The notes under the pieces were generated by a model that saw only the letters and a program-made list of their open reading frames with translations, did no database searches and was not told the DNA's origin. A stretch of 64,000 bases of DNA from Hoylesella nanceiensis DSM 19126 = JCM 15639 (lineage in GTDB: Bacteria > Bacteroidota > Bacteroidia > Bacteroidales > Bacteroidaceae): contig NZ_KB904332.1 in the NCBI RefSeq assembly GCF_000379965.1, forward strand, positions 1 to 64,000. Reading direction: 5' to 3'. This document shows, piece after piece, positions 29,313 through 38,660 of the stretch (its first letter is position 1; every line of letters begins with the position of its first letter). Position numbers and translations under genes: made by a program.

Positions 29313-29400
29313 AAAAGCAGTGTTTTTACACTTCAAAAGCATTGCTTTTTGCATGCAAACTCAATGCTTTTAGGACACAATATCAATGCTATTACAACCT
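29313..29400. repeat. 22-base-period intergenic array C (4 units)
   Basis: Units start at 29313, 29335, 29357 and 29379. The second reads AAAAGCATTGCTTTTTGC, a near-perfect dyad. The array begins 17 bases after the terminator. Confidence 0.9.
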
Positions 29401-29515
29401 TTGTTATTGAGTTAAAAGAGAAAGGGCATGAGCAATAGAAACAAAACACAAATTAAATGTAGTGAAATAGACCAAAATTTGTAAGTCTTTTTAATTCCTT
29501 TCTAATTGTTATCTT

Positions 29516-29523
29516 TAAATTTG
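29516..29523 (+). promoter_or_regulatory. Promoter -7 element of the outer-membrane barrel gene
   Basis: TAAATTTG fits TAnnTTTG. It lies downstream of the first in-frame ATG (29506), which shows that the true start is the ATG at 29554. Confidence 0.65.
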
Positions 29524-29553
29524 TACATACAAACAATCAACAAAATAACAAGT

Positions 29554-30195
29554 ATGAAAAGATTTTTTACATCATTGGCTCTTGCAACTTGTGCCTTAAT
29601 TGGTTATGCACAACAACCTACAGGCACGTTTAGTGTGAAGCCTTTTGTGGGTACAACCATCACAAAATTACAGCCTATCACAGACAATAAAGTGGATATG
29701 AAGCTGGGAGCTGTGGCTGGTGCTGAATTAGAATATCAACTATTAGACAAAGCTTCGGTTGCTGTTGGGGTACAATTCCTAACACAAGGTTCGAGAGCAA
29801 AGCAGACTATAGAAGATAATGGCCCTATAGTTAGAAAATCACTGAATTCAGAGTACATCTCAATCCCACTTACATTCAACTATTATGTCATTCCAAATTT
29901 AGCTGTAAAAGCAGGAATTGAGGGTAACATTCAAACTCGTTCGCAAATGATTTACAAAAACGATGAGGGCAACACACCCTATGATTTAACAAGTAAATTC
30001 ACCCACTTCCTCGTTGCATTGCCCATTGGGGTGTCGTATGAATACAACAATTTTGTGTTAGACGCACGCTATTCGCTACCTCTAACCAAGATAACTGAAG
30101 GTCGTTATATGAGTCTTGACACTGCAGGTGAATTCCCTTTGAATGGCAAGTATCACACCTTCCAAATTACACTTGGCTACAAATTCAAGATTTAA
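29554..30195 (+). CDS. Outer-membrane beta-barrel protein (PorT/OmpW-like fold)
   Basis: A 213-residue protein. The signal peptide begins MKRFFTSLALATCALIGYAQ, so this ATG is preferred over the one 48 bases upstream. The mature part is a run of amphipathic strands (AGAELEYQLLDKASVAVGVQF, ISIPLTFNYYVIPNLAVKAGI) ending in a barrel closing strand (FQITLGYKFKI). It resembles the eight-stranded barrels common in Bacteroidales. Substrate or partner is unknown. Confidence 0.82.
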   Translation: MKRFFTSLALATCALIGYAQQPTGTFSVKPFVGTTITKLQPITDNKVDMKLGAVAGAELEYQLLDKASVAVGVQFLTQGSRAKQTIEDNGPIVRKSLNSEYISIPLTFNYYVIPNLAVKAGIEGNIQTRSQMIYKNDEGNTPYDLTSKFTHFLVALPIGVSYEYNNFVLDARYSLPLTKITEGRYMSLDTAGEFPLNGKYHTFQITLGYKFKI

Positions 30196-30232
30196 ACATC
30201 TATATTGAAACACAATAACGCAAAAGTCGCCT

Positions 30233-30264
30233 TGCTTGCCCATGTTGCAAACAAAGCGACTTTC
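30233..30264. terminator. Possible terminator between convergent genes
   Basis: AAAGTCGC pairs with GCGACTTT across a 15-base loop, between the barrel gene and the DUF721 gene. Confidence 0.45.
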
Positions 30265-30284
30265 ATCTTTTATCTATTAAAGGT

Positions 30285-30578
30285 CTAATGAATTCGAATG
30301 TCACTAATCACCATATTGCCCCCAGCAGCCTCGTTTAAAGCTTTAATAAGATCGGTTCTGCGCATCAACAAATCGTTTCTTACAGCAGGATTCACAATCT
30401 TAACATGCAGTGTTTGATTGTAAATATATTTTTCGGTGGTGTATTTTGCCACCACATTTCCAACCACTTCGTCCCAAGCATCAATCACTCTATGTTGCAG
30501 AAGAGGTGTTTCGAGTCCGCTTCTTCTTAGATATTGCCCCAGAATTTCATGAATTTGTTTCGCCTGTTTCTTAAACAT
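30285..30578 (-). CDS. DUF721/DciA-like protein
   Basis: A 97-residue protein with the DUF721 pattern: helices at the start, WDEVVGNVVAKYT near 35-48, LHVKIVNPAVRNDLLMRR near 58-75. In other bacteria this fold belongs to DciA, which helps load the replicative helicase DnaB. It sits one base from recF, the usual Bacteroidales arrangement, which supports a role in replication. The exact role in this phylum is not certain. Confidence 0.83.
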   Translation of the reverse strand: MFKKQAKQIHEILGQYLRRSGLETPLLQHRVIDAWDEVVGNVVAKYTTEKYIYNQTLHVKIVNPAVRNDLLMRRTDLIKALNEAAGGNMVISDIRIH

Positions 30579-30579
30579 C

Positions 30580-31689
30580 CTATGCTTCTTGCTTAATAGT
30601 TATCTGTCCGTTGTCTACATGAAACAACTTATAATCAAAGTTTCCCATTTTCAAAATCGAGTCAAGATGATCTCTATTGGTGTCGGTTATGAAAATTTGT
30701 CCATAGCTATCGTTGGCAACAAGATTAACAATGCGCTCCACTCTGTTAGCATCTAACTTGTCGAAAATATCGTCTAACAATAAAAGAGGCGTGGTTTTAG
30801 AGGCGGTTCGCTTTAAGAAATCGAACTGAGCAAGCTTCAATGCCAACACAAATGTTTTGTTTTGGCCTTGACTTCCCTCTTTTTTCATCTGATAACCACC
30901 GAGCAACATCTCTAAATCATCACGATGAATACCATGCAACGAATAGCCAACTGCACGATCTTTAAAGCGATCTCGCTGAATAACATCAAGTAAATCACCT
31001 CGTTGACAATGCGAAATATAATTCAAACTAACGGTTTCTTTGCCTCCAGATATCTGCTGATAAATCTGCTGAAACACAGGTATAAAATCCTCAACAAACG
31101 CCAATCGCTTTTGATAAACAATGGTTCCTTGCTCTGCCATCTCTTCTTCAAAAAGCGAAATCAATGTATTGTCGGGCTCATTCTCTTGCTTTAGTAGTGC
31201 ATTTCGCTGCTGCAATGCTTTAGAATAGCGCATAAGTGCCTCCATATAAGTGACATCTAGCTGCGAAATAACAATGTCTAAGAAACGTCTTCGGTCTTCA
31301 CTTGGACCTTCAATAAGGGCTACATCTGATGGAGAAACAAAGACTAAGGGAATGAAACCGATGTGTTGCGACAATCGTTTGTATTCTTTTTTGTTGCGCT
31401 TAAAATGCTTTTTCGAGCCTCTTTTCATGCCGCAATAAATCAATTCCTCATCATTCGCCTCGTTAGTGTATAGTCCTTCGAGTACAAAGAAATCCTTATC
31501 GTGCATCATTACCTGCGAATCTACGGCATTAGAAGAGCTTCGACAGAATGAAAGATAATAAACAGCATCGAGCATATTGGTTTTTCCTACACCATTATGG
31601 CCTATAAAACAATTCATCTTTGGCGACAAATCGAGCGTTATATCTTCAATATTTTTATAATTAAGAAGCGTTATCTTCTTTAAAATCAT
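30580..31689 (-). CDS. recF: DNA replication and repair protein RecF
   Basis: A 369-residue SMC-like ATPase that loads RecA on gapped DNA. The Walker A motif GHNGVGKTN is at 30-38. The signature motif lies around GSQGQNKTFVLALKLAQ, and Walker B is LLLLDDIFDKLD near 312-323. RLSQHIGFIPLVFVSPSD is a typical RecF segment. It is co-transcribed with the DUF721 gene. Confidence 0.95.
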   Translation of the reverse strand: MILKKITLLNYKNIEDITLDLSPKMNCFIGHNGVGKTNMLDAVYYLSFCRSSSNAVDSQVMMHDKDFFVLEGLYTNEANDEELIYCGMKRGSKKHFKRNKKEYKRLSQHIGFIPLVFVSPSDVALIEGPSEDRRRFLDIVISQLDVTYMEALMRYSKALQQRNALLKQENEPDNTLISLFEEEMAEQGTIVYQKRLAFVEDFIPVFQQIYQQISGGKETVSLNYISHCQRGDLLDVIQRDRFKDRAVGYSLHGIHRDDLEMLLGGYQMKKEGSQGQNKTFVLALKLAQFDFLKRTASKTTPLLLLDDIFDKLDANRVERIVNLVANDSYGQIFITDTNRDHLDSILKMGNFDYKLFHVDNGQITIKQEA

Positions 31690-31954
31690 ATATCAATCTT
31701 AATTCTTTTTACAATATAAAAACGTTCAAAAAAGGGTCTTTTCAATCGTAATATTATCCCCAAAATACAAGGATAACAGCCCCTTAACGACCCGTCTTCA
31801 GGCAAAGTTACTTGTTTTAAAGTAGATAAAAGAAAAAAGTAGATAATAAATTTCACTATATGAGATAAAATAATTATTTTTGCATCACATTCGATCTATT
31901 CTCAAAAGCATATTTCGAGTACTAAGAAGACTAATAAAAAAACAACAAATAATA
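31690..31954. promoter_or_regulatory. Divergent promoter region recF / TPR gene
   Basis: TATTTTTG at 31875-31882 is a good + strand -7 element. It overlaps the first in-frame ATG (31880), so translation must begin later, at 31955. No gene lies in this gap. Confidence 0.55.
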
Positions 31955-32656
31955 ATGGTAAACAAAAAAGAAAACGCAGCTACCAATATGGCAGAGACGA
32001 TTAGTTCGTCTGAAGCATTTATGCTAAAATATAAAAAGCATATTGCAATTGCAGTTGTAGCACTTATCGTTCTTGTTGCAGGTTTCTTCCTTTACAAGAA
32101 CTATGTATCAGCTCCTCGTCAAGAAAAAGCAAGCACTGAACTTGCAAAAGGTCAAGAACTATTTGGAATGCAACAATTCGAAAAAGCGTTAAATGGCGAT
32201 GGTGCAACCTTTAGTGGTTTCATTAAGCTTGCAAATGATTATAGTTCAACAGACGCAGGCAATCTTGCTAACCTCTATGCAGGTCTTTGTTACGCTAATT
32301 TAAATAAGTGGAACGAAGCTGTTAAGTATCTTGATAGCTACTCACCAGGCAACGATGCAATGGTAAGTCCAGCAGCAATCGCAGCTTTAGGTAACGCTTA
32401 TGCACACGTAGGAAAGATAGATGAGGCAATTAAAGCATTGAAGAAAGCAGCAGACAAGGCTGACAGCAAGTCTGAAGATGGTGCAAACAACAGTCTTTCT
32501 CCAACCTTCTTACTTCAAGCAGGACAGCTACTTGAAAGCCAAAACAAAAAGGCTGACGCTTTAAAAGTTTATCAAGACATCAAGAAGAAATATGTAAATT
32601 CGGCTATTGTTCAAAGCCAAGAGATTGATAAATATATCGAACGAGCTTCTTTATAA
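31955..32656 (+). CDS. Membrane-anchored TPR protein (YfgM-like)
   Basis: A 233-residue protein. A single membrane helix (about 31-53, [17 protein letters not shown] at its end) is followed by TPR-like helical repeats facing the periplasm ([39 protein letters not shown]). The topology resembles YfgM-type chaperone-associated proteins. It precedes ribH by five bases in an operon. The longer frame starting at 31880 would begin in the promoter and is rejected. Confidence 0.83.
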   Translation: MVNKKENAATNMAETISSSEAFMLKYKKHIAIAVVALIVLVAGFFLYKNYVSAPRQEKASTELAKGQELFGMQQFEKALNGDGATFSGFIKLANDYSSTDAGNLANLYAGLCYANLNKWNEAVKYLDSYSPGNDAMVSPAAIAALGNAYAHVGKIDEAIKALKKAADKADSKSEDGANNSLSPTFLLQAGQLLESQNKKADALKVYQDIKKKYVNSAIVQSQEIDKYIERASL

Positions 32657-32661
32657 TAAGG

Positions 32662-33138
32662 ATGGCAACAGCATTAAGAAACCTATCAAGCTATGATGCG
32701 ACTAAAGTTCCAGACGCAAGTAATATGTGTTTCGGTATAGTTGTATCAGAATGGAATCCTGAAATCACAGGAGCTTTATTAGAAGGTGCAGTAAATACAC
32801 TCGAGAGACATGGCGCAATTCCTGAGAATATCCATGTAAAGACAGTTCCAGGAAGCTTCGAATTGATCTACGGAGCACATCAAATGGTTCTCAATGGAGG
32901 ATATGATGCACTCATAGTGTTAGGCTCTGTAATCAAAGGAGATACTCCTCACTTCGATTATATCTGCCAAGGTGTAACCACAGGAATAGCTCGTTTGAAC
33001 ACAACAAGTGAAATTCCCATTATCTATGGCTTATTAACTACCGACAATTTGCAACAGGCTTTAGACAGAGCAGGTGGTAAATTAGGTAACAAAGGCGATG
33101 AATGTGCAGTGGATGCGATAAAGATGGCTAAGTTTTAA
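32662..33138 (+). CDS. ribH: 6,7-dimethyl-8-ribityllumazine synthase
   Basis: A 158-residue enzyme that condenses the pyrimidine and butanone-phosphate branches in riboflavin synthesis. Seen motifs are [39 protein letters not shown] with the catalytic His, and [12 protein letters not shown]. It starts five bases after the TPR gene. RibBA, which makes both precursors, is at the far end of the window. Confidence 0.97.
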   Translation: MATALRNLSSYDATKVPDASNMCFGIVVSEWNPEITGALLEGAVNTLERHGAIPENIHVKTVPGSFELIYGAHQMVLNGGYDALIVLGSVIKGDTPHFDYICQGVTTGIARLNTTSEIPIIYGLLTTDNLQQALDRAGGKLGNKGDECAVDAIKMAKF

Positions 33139-33205
33139 GACCACTATTGCGACACACTAAAACACCAACTCAAAAGAACAGACAATAGAGTAAAGAATAA
33201 AAAGA

Positions 33206-33236
33206 GGGGCAGTTCTATTATGTTCTGCCCTACTTT
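33206..33236 (+). terminator. Terminator after ribH
   Basis: GGGCAG pairs with CTGCCC over a 12-base loop, followed by a T-rich stretch. Confidence 0.55.
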
Positions 33237-33344
33237 GTTTCAACAAGTCAACTTTTTACGAAGCAAACCTCAACACCTTGAGCTTGCAACGTGCATTGAA
33301 CCACATTCTTTATTCATCAACAACACAAAAGAAATAACAAGGAT

Positions 33345-33728
33345 ATGAAATTAAAACAATTATTTCAGGCATACGAATTTGAAGAGATTATGCCCGTAAT
33401 CAACGAAATGTTTCCAGGAACAAGCAAATATCGTGAGCCTTTAAAAGTTGCTTACGACATATTACTTGAGTTAGAACCCATTCCAAGTAAGAAAGGTATT
33501 CTATACAAAATCATAGATAATAAAGCGAATGGAGAGACCTATATGGGTGCAGATGATAACAACTTCAGATCAACATGGCAGGTAGCACTGGGCAAAAGCG
33601 TCTCAAGAGCCAAAGGAGTTACATTGAGTGACGCTGAAGTTGCAGCCAACTGTTTGGTTAATCTTTGCTTCTTAGGCAAGTATCCACCAGCATTTGAAGC
33701 AGCACACAAAAAGCTATTGAAAGACTAA
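33345..33728 (+). CDS. Hypothetical protein, 127 residues
   Basis: I do not recognise this family. The sequence has helical segments (KLKQLFQAYEFEEIMPVINE) and a central beta-like part (KGILYKIIDNKANGETYMGA), with no signal peptide or membrane segment, so it is probably a small cytoplasmic protein. It stands alone between ribH and tadA, and a strong terminator follows directly. Codon use looks like that of neighbours, so it is a genuine gene. Confidence 0.75.
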   Translation: MKLKQLFQAYEFEEIMPVINEMFPGTSKYREPLKVAYDILLELEPIPSKKGILYKIIDNKANGETYMGADDNNFRSTWQVALGKSVSRAKGVTLSDAEVAANCLVNLCFLGKYPPAFEAAHKKLLKD

Positions 33729-33744
33729 AAGGTGCTATATAGAT

Positions 33745-33782
33745 AAAGGTGATAGAAGTTTTAAATACTTTCTATCACCTTT
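33745..33782. terminator. Bidirectional terminator
   Basis: AAAGGTGATAGAAGT pairs with its complement ending ATCACCTTTA. It lies between the convergent hypothetical gene and tadA. Confidence 0.85.
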
Positions 33783-33830
33783 ATTCGTTTCTATACCTCT
33801 CCTATTTCCTATAAGAAAAGCAGAGGTTTG

Positions 33831-34280
33831 TTATCTTTTACTTTTAAAAAAGTCTTGAATAATCGCCTTACATTCTTCCTCCATCACCCCTTTTGTAACC
33901 TTAGTCTTAGGGTGTAAGGCTTCAGGAGCAAAGCGCATAAAACCTCGTTTGTCGTCACTTGCACCATAAACAAGGCGTCCTAACTGCGACCAACCTATCG
34001 CTCCAGCACACATGATGCATGGTTCTAGCGTCACATACAAAGTACATTCGTTTAAATACTTACCTCCTAACGAGTTCGTTGCAGATGTAATGGCTTGCAT
34101 TTCGGCATGAGCTGTGACATCACAAAGCATCTCTGTAAGGTTATGCGAGCGTGCAATAATCTTATCTTTAGCCACAACTACCGCTCCAACAGGTATCTCT
34201 CCAGCCTCAAAAGCAAGCTGAGCTTGTTCCAAAGCCTTAGCCATAAACCACTCATCGCCTTTCACTTGCGGTTCAATCAT
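33831..34280 (-). CDS. tadA: tRNA-specific adenosine deaminase TadA
   Basis: A 149-residue enzyme that changes A34 to inosine in tRNA-Arg. The zinc site is seen as TAHAEMQAI and EPCIMCAGAIGWSQLGRLVYGA. The ending with FRSEALHPK-like spacing and an aromatic-basic tail (IIQDFFKSKR) fits TadA. A - strand promoter element (TACTTTTG, 34306-34313) precedes it, divergent from yraN. Confidence 0.93.
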   Translation of the reverse strand: MIEPQVKGDEWFMAKALEQAQLAFEAGEIPVGAVVVAKDKIIARSHNLTEMLCDVTAHAEMQAITSATNSLGGKYLNECTLYVTLEPCIMCAGAIGWSQLGRLVYGASDDKRGFMRFAPEALHPKTKVTKGVMEEECKAIIQDFFKSKR

Positions 34281-34305
34281 TCGTATTTCTTTTGTTATTA
34301 TATTG

Positions 34306-34313
34306 CAAAAGTA
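34306..34313 (-). promoter_or_regulatory. Promoter -7 element for tadA
   Basis: TACTTTTG on the - strand, 26 bases from the start codon. Confidence 0.6.
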
Positions 34314-34322
34314 GTGCTTTAT

Positions 34323-34353
34323 TTTGATTATCTAGAATATTATTGTAAATTTG
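34323..34353 (+). promoter_or_regulatory. Promoter of the yraN-birA genes
   Basis: TTTG at 34323-34326 and TAAATTTG at 34346-34353 are separated by 19 bases, the full Bacteroidetes consensus. Confidence 0.75.
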
Positions 34354-34379
34354 TAATGATATAGTAATTACATTTATTC

Positions 34380-34754
34380 ATGGCGAAACATAACGAGCTA
34401 GGACACTGGGGTGAAGCTTTTGCTGCGAAATTCTTAGAGAACAAAGGCTACACTATTTGTGAAAGAGATTGGCATTATGGTAAACGTGACATCGACATCA
34501 TAGCCTTTAATCCACAACATAACATCCTTGTTTTCATAGAAGTCAAGACAAGAGCCGACGAAACAATCACCCATCCTACTCAAGCTGTCGACAAAAGGAA
34601 GATTAAAAACATTGCTATTGCTGCCAATAGTTATGTAAAAGAGCGCAAAATTAGCTATGAATTACGATTCGATATCATATCAGTTATTGGGCACAATGAA
34701 CACAATGCCAAGATAGAACATATTGAAGATGCGTTTAACCCCATGTTAATATAA
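34380..34754 (+). CDS. YraN family (UPF0102) nuclease-fold protein
   Basis: A 124-residue protein with the UPF0102 pattern: LGHWGEAFAAKFLENKGYTI, then the nuclease-like active-site residues in GKRDIDIIAF and FIEVKTR. The fold resembles Holliday-junction resolvases. Function is not established. It is followed nine bases later by birA. Confidence 0.92.
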   Translation: MAKHNELGHWGEAFAAKFLENKGYTICERDWHYGKRDIDIIAFNPQHNILVFIEVKTRADETITHPTQAVDKRKIKNIAIAANSYVKERKISYELRFDIISVIGHNEHNAKIEHIEDAFNPMLI

Positions 34755-34763
34755 TTTCTATTT

Positions 34764-35501
34764 ATGAAGATTCATATTGATTACATCGACCAGACAGAGT
34801 CTACAAACAGTTATTTAGCTAAGCAATCTGCTCCTCCAAGCAGTTTAATGAAAGTGATTGTTGCTCGTTCGCAAAGCGCAGGAAGAGGTCAAGGAACCAA
34901 CTCTTGGGAAAGTGAAGACGGTAAAAACCTCACCTTTTCTCTTGATATCACTCGTCCGCAGGTTCCCCTTCATCTCAATTTTTACCTGTCAATGATTTCC
35001 GCTTTAGCAATACATGACGCCTTAAGTCGTTACTCTAAGGATCTAACTCTTAAGTGGCCCAACGACGTTTACTATAAAGATAAAAAGATTAGCGGCACAC
35101 TTATCGAAACAAGTGTCAACTCTCAAATCATCACTCGTTGTATTTTTGGTATTGGAATCAATGTCAACCAAAAAGAATTTGTTAGTGATGCCCCCAATCC
35201 CATTTCGCTTATCAACATCATAAACTGCGAAACCAAGGTCTCAGAGATATTGTCTAAGACCCTAAAAGCCTTCCAAAAATATTACGACCAGTTGCGTCTC
35301 GGCTATTATAAGTCGGTTAAATTACAATATATGAACGTACTTTATCGTTCTAAAGGCGTATTTCCTTACAGAGATAAAGATGGATTATTCGAGGCAGAGA
35401 TTGTGGAAATAAAAGACAACGGACATCTTTGTTTGAAAGATACTGAAGGAAGAATAAGAGAATACGAACAAAAAGAGGTGCAATTTGTGCTCCCTCAATA
35501 A
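34764..35501 (+). CDS. birA: Biotin-[acetyl-CoA carboxylase] ligase
   Basis: A 245-residue ligase that attaches biotin to carboxyl-carrier proteins. The biotin/AMP loop reads SAGRGQGTNSWESEDGKN, a variant of GRGRxGRxW. LTLKWPNDVYYKDKKISGTL and IFGIGINVNQ are family motifs. The N-terminal DNA-binding domain of E. coli BirA is absent, so it has no repressor role. Confidence 0.94.
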   Translation: MKIHIDYIDQTESTNSYLAKQSAPPSSLMKVIVARSQSAGRGQGTNSWESEDGKNLTFSLDITRPQVPLHLNFYLSMISALAIHDALSRYSKDLTLKWPNDVYYKDKKISGTLIETSVNSQIITRCIFGIGINVNQKEFVSDAPNPISLINIINCETKVSEILSKTLKAFQKYYDQLRLGYYKSVKLQYMNVLYRSKGVFPYRDKDGLFEAEIVEIKDNGHLCLKDTEGRIREYEQKEVQFVLPQ

Positions 35502-35546
35502 AACAAAGCAACACAAACCAAAAGACAATATTAATATAATTAGAAT

Positions 35547-36257
35547 ATGGCAAGATACAAAAGAATTCTTTTAAAGCTAAGTGGTGAGAGCCTAATGGGC
35601 AGCCAAGGCTATGGAATTGATTCGCAACGACTACAAGACTACGCTCAACAAATCAAAGAAATACACGAGATGGGCGTACAAATAGGTATCGTTATCGGAG
35701 GTGGAAACATCTTTAGAGGATTGAGTGGAGCATCTAAAGGCTTCGATAGAGTGAAGGGAGACCAAATGGGTATGTGCGCAACTGTTATCAATTCGCTTGC
35801 TTTAAGTAGTGCACTTGGCGCATTGGGCGTTAAGAATAAAGTATTAACTGCCATCAGAATGGAGCCTATTGGCGAGTTCTACACAAAGTGGAAAGCTATT
35901 GAAAGCATGGAAGATGGATATGTTTGTATCTTCTCTGCGGGCACTGGTTGCCCTTATTTCACAACCGATACAGGTTCTTCTTTGCGTGGAATTGAGATTG
36001 AAGCAGACGTAATGTTAAAAGGAACAAGAGTAGATGGCATTTATACTGCCGACCCAGAGAAGGATCCTACTGCTACAAAGTTCAGCGAAATAACATACGA
36101 CGAGATATATACTAAGGGATTAAAGGTGATGGATCTCACTGCAACAACAATGTGCAAGGAAAACAACCTACCTATTTATGTTTTTAATATGGACGTTGTT
36201 GGTAACCTTAAAAAGGTGATTGACGGAGAGGATATTGGTACTTATGTACACAACTAA
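35547..36257 (+). CDS. pyrH: Uridylate kinase
   Basis: A 236-residue amino-acid-kinase-fold enzyme that phosphorylates UMP to UDP. Seen motifs include KRILLKLSGESLMG, GIVIGGGNIFRG, DQMGMCATVINSLAL and GTGCPYFTTDT. Length and motifs are normal. It is followed by a terminator. Confidence 0.97.
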   Translation: MARYKRILLKLSGESLMGSQGYGIDSQRLQDYAQQIKEIHEMGVQIGIVIGGGNIFRGLSGASKGFDRVKGDQMGMCATVINSLALSSALGALGVKNKVLTAIRMEPIGEFYTKWKAIESMEDGYVCIFSAGTGCPYFTTDTGSSLRGIEIEADVMLKGTRVDGIYTADPEKDPTATKFSEITYDEIYTKGLKVMDLTATTMCKENNLPIYVFNMDVVGNLKKVIDGEDIGTYVHN

Positions 36258-36285
36258 ATAGGTTTTACGCCCATTATTTTATTTC

Positions 36286-36347
36286 AATCCGTTAGGTTAC
36301 GCAATGATTTTATAAGTTCAGTTGCCCAACTTAACGGATTTTCTTTT
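36286..36347 (+). terminator. Terminator after pyrH
   Basis: AATCCGTTA pairs with TAACGGATT around a long loop with a smaller inner hairpin, then TTCTTTT. Confidence 0.65.
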
Positions 36348-36560
36348 GCCCTAAAACCATCTATTTTCGTTACCATTTCAACCTTATAGCCTCAACATTC
36401 TCATTCAAAAGAAGTGATATTCTTCCCCTATTCTTTTCTTTCTCCTTCTAATTCTACTGCTATACATTCTGCCTTTTATCTCATTCTTCAACGCAACAGA
36501 ACTATATATATAATATAAGGTGAAAGGACTTGTTGAACTAAGGCAATAAAGGGTGAATAT

Positions 36561-36648
36561 AAAAGGATTGCTATTGTGGTGTAAAAGCAATGAAATTAGT
36601 AGGCAAAAGCATTGAGATGGGAGAGTAAAAGCACTGACATTACAAGTC
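36561..36648. repeat. 22-base-period intergenic array D (4 units)
   Basis: Units start at 36561, 36583, 36605 and 36627, all beginning AAAAG. The array lies in the convergent gap between pyrH and the DUF4834 gene; the rest of this 506-base gap has no gene that I can support. Confidence 0.88.
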
Positions 36649-36763
36649 CTACTCAAGAGAATAGATAAAGAAAAATCTATTAGTACATACAAAAAGAAAG
36701 CCTTATAGCCAACAAGCCATAAGTATTAGGGAATAAATCCAAATGAGGTAAGAATCTTATTGA

Positions 36764-37033
36764 TTATTTTTCTTCTTCATAATCCACATATTCGCCTTCC
36801 TCTTTTGTAAAGATTTTGCGCCCTGTTTCTTGTGGATTGCGATAGTCTACAATAGTTTCTCCATTATCAGCACGATAGGTTCTGCCTCTTTCTTGTCGCT
36901 GTGTACTTTGTCGTTGCTTATTAAACATATTGGTAACATTCTTCACTCGACGATAAAGAATGAAGATCATGAGCCCAATAAAGATAAGTGCTGATAAAAA
37001 TAAGTAGAAAATAAAACTCAAAAAACTTGCCAT
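36764..37033 (-). CDS. DUF4834 family small membrane protein
   Basis: An 89-residue protein with one N-terminal membrane helix (about 5-27) and a charged tail (RTYRADNGETIVDYRNPQ, EEGEYVDYEEEK). This fits DUF4834. It always seems to sit near the phosphatidylserine genes in Bacteroidales; here it is 23 bases after pssA. Function unknown. Confidence 0.8.
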   Translation of the reverse strand: MASFLSFIFYLFLSALIFIGLMIFILYRRVKNVTNMFNKQRQSTQRQERGRTYRADNGETIVDYRNPQETGRKIFTKEEGEYVDYEEEK

Positions 37034-37056
37034 ATCCTAAAAACAAAATGATAAAA

Positions 37057-37803
37057 TTATGCCTTATTTCTTTCCATCAACGCCACAATTGCAGACAAAG
37101 CAACATAGCAAGCAATAACTATCCAAAAGCCATTGATGATGCCTGTTAGGGCGAACACAATGATTGAAAATGCTACAAAGCCATATTTTAGTTTGTTTTC
37201 TGCAAACGCATAGGTCTTAAACTTTAGTGCAAACATAGGTAGTTCGCATACTAATAGATAAGAAGTGATGAAAAGAAGGGCGATTATAAGCTGACGAGCG
37301 AATGAAAAGGTCTCGATAGTTGTGCTATGAGCAACAAGTAATGACGACCAAAAGAGGGCGTTTGCTGGTGTGGGAAGACCAATAAACGAGGTGGTTTGAC
37401 GTTCGTCTAAGTTGAATTTTGCAAGTCGAAGGGCTGAAAAAGCGGCTAAGATAAATGCCACAAATGGTAGTATTGGCTGCACTTTTAAGCAGAATGTGCC
37501 ACACGATGCAGTTGCAAAACAAGAGGTTGTAAGTGCTGTTAGCTCTGTAAAGATCATCGTTGCAGGAGCTACTCCGAATGTAATAACATCTGCTAATGAA
37601 TCTAACTCTTTTCCAATTGGAGATGATACGTGAAGTAAGCGTGCAACCATTCCATCAAAAAAGTCGAATATTGCACCTATGATAATAAATAAAAAAGCTT
37701 CTTTAAAACGTGCTCCAAATGCAAAATACACGGCAATACATCCTGAAATGAGATTGCTACATGTTAGCATGTTGGGTATGTTCTTCTTCAAACTGTTGAT
37801 CAT
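37057..37803 (-). CDS. pssA: CDP-diacylglycerol-serine O-phosphatidyltransferase
   Basis: A 248-residue integral membrane enzyme that makes phosphatidylserine. The CDP-alcohol phosphotransferase motif is complete: Asp50, Gly51, Ala54, Arg55, Gly64, Asp68 and Asp72. About eight hydrophobic helices are visible. It is placed between psd and DUF4834 on the - strand, so the two steps of phosphatidylethanolamine synthesis are encoded together. Confidence 0.95.
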   Translation of the reverse strand: MINSLKKNIPNMLTCSNLISGCIAVYFAFGARFKEAFLFIIIGAIFDFFDGMVARLLHVSSPIGKELDSLADVITFGVAPATMIFTELTALTTSCFATASCGTFCLKVQPILPFVAFILAAFSALRLAKFNLDERQTTSFIGLPTPANALFWSSLLVAHSTTIETFSFARQLIIALLFITSYLLVCELPMFALKFKTYAFAENKLKYGFVAFSIIVFALTGIINGFWIVIACYVALSAIVALMERNKA

Positions 37804-37837
37804 CTTCTATTTAAAAACGCCCCTTTCTTGGCTTTTT

Positions 37838-38533
37838 CTATGATTTAAGCTTTGCAATTACTGTTTGATTTCCAGTGGTTTTTTGACCCATCTTCACACA
37901 GATCTCACTACCAACAGGTAGATAAAGGTCTACTCTTGAGCCTAACTTGATAAAGCCTAAGTGTTCATCAATATAGCAATCTTCGCCTTCTCGTGCATAA
38001 GTAACAATGCGACGAGCCATCGCTCCTGCTATTTGTCTACATAAAATATCTTGTCCATCGGGTGTTGTTATCAACACATCTGCACGTTCATTCTCCTCAC
38101 TTGCTTTGGGAAGCCACGCTTTATGGAAGTTACCATCGAAGTGACGGATAAGCTTTACCTTTCCATCTACAGGGAACCAGTTAGCATGAACGTTGAAAAG
38201 ATTCATAAAGATACTTACCATTATTCTCTTTTCGTGGAAATATCGGTTCTCTTCTACTTCTTCTATTACAACAATTTTACCGTCTGCAGGAGCTACAACG
38301 ATACCTTCTGTGTCCTCTTCTCCAAAATAACGAATAGGACTACGATAAAAATTAAGTACAATGAGATATGCTATCGTTCCAATAGTTGTAAAGATCCAGA
38401 ATGGAATTTTTGTATCAATGAAACGCCAAAGTAGAATAGAAATGGTAGCAAGTGCAATAAAACTATAGATGAGAGTATCGGTTCCCTCATGATGTATCTT
38501 TATTTTCTTTAGCCTTTTTATCTTTTTTATCAT
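37838..38533 (-). CDS. psd: Phosphatidylserine decarboxylase
   Basis: A 231-residue enzyme of the short Psd type. Two membrane helices lie at about 23-55. The self-cleavage site LGSR (in [13 protein letters not shown]) would yield the pyruvoyl group. [15 protein letters not shown] is the family core motif. It produces phosphatidylethanolamine from the PssA product. The gene starts 34 bases before pssA, with a promoter just upstream. Confidence 0.94.
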   Translation of the reverse strand: MIKKIKRLKKIKIHHEGTDTLIYSFIALATISILLWRFIDTKIPFWIFTTIGTIAYLIVLNFYRSPIRYFGEEDTEGIVVAPADGKIVVIEEVEENRYFHEKRIMVSIFMNLFNVHANWFPVDGKVKLIRHFDGNFHKAWLPKASEENERADVLITTPDGQDILCRQIAGAMARRIVTYAREGEDCYIDEHLGFIKLGSRVDLYLPVGSEICVKMGQKTTGNQTVIAKLKS

Positions 38534-38559
38534 AGTAACAAGATCTCTTATTATTTATG

Positions 38560-38567
38560 CAAAGATA
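38560..38567 (-). promoter_or_regulatory. Promoter -7 element of the psd-pssA operon
   Basis: TATCTTTG on the - strand, 27 bases before the psd start codon. Confidence 0.65.
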
Positions 38568-38660
38568 GCTGTTTTTCTTCATTCTGCAAACTTTTTTAAT
38601 GCCATTCTTTTGGTAATCCAATGTAAAGAAGTAATTTTACATCTCATTTGAAAGATATTT

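Noticed and set aside
36405-36692. 95-residue - strand protein in the pyrH-DUF4834 gap
   Set aside because: It is Ser/Phe/Leu-rich, runs through repeat array D and looks like translated non-coding DNA.
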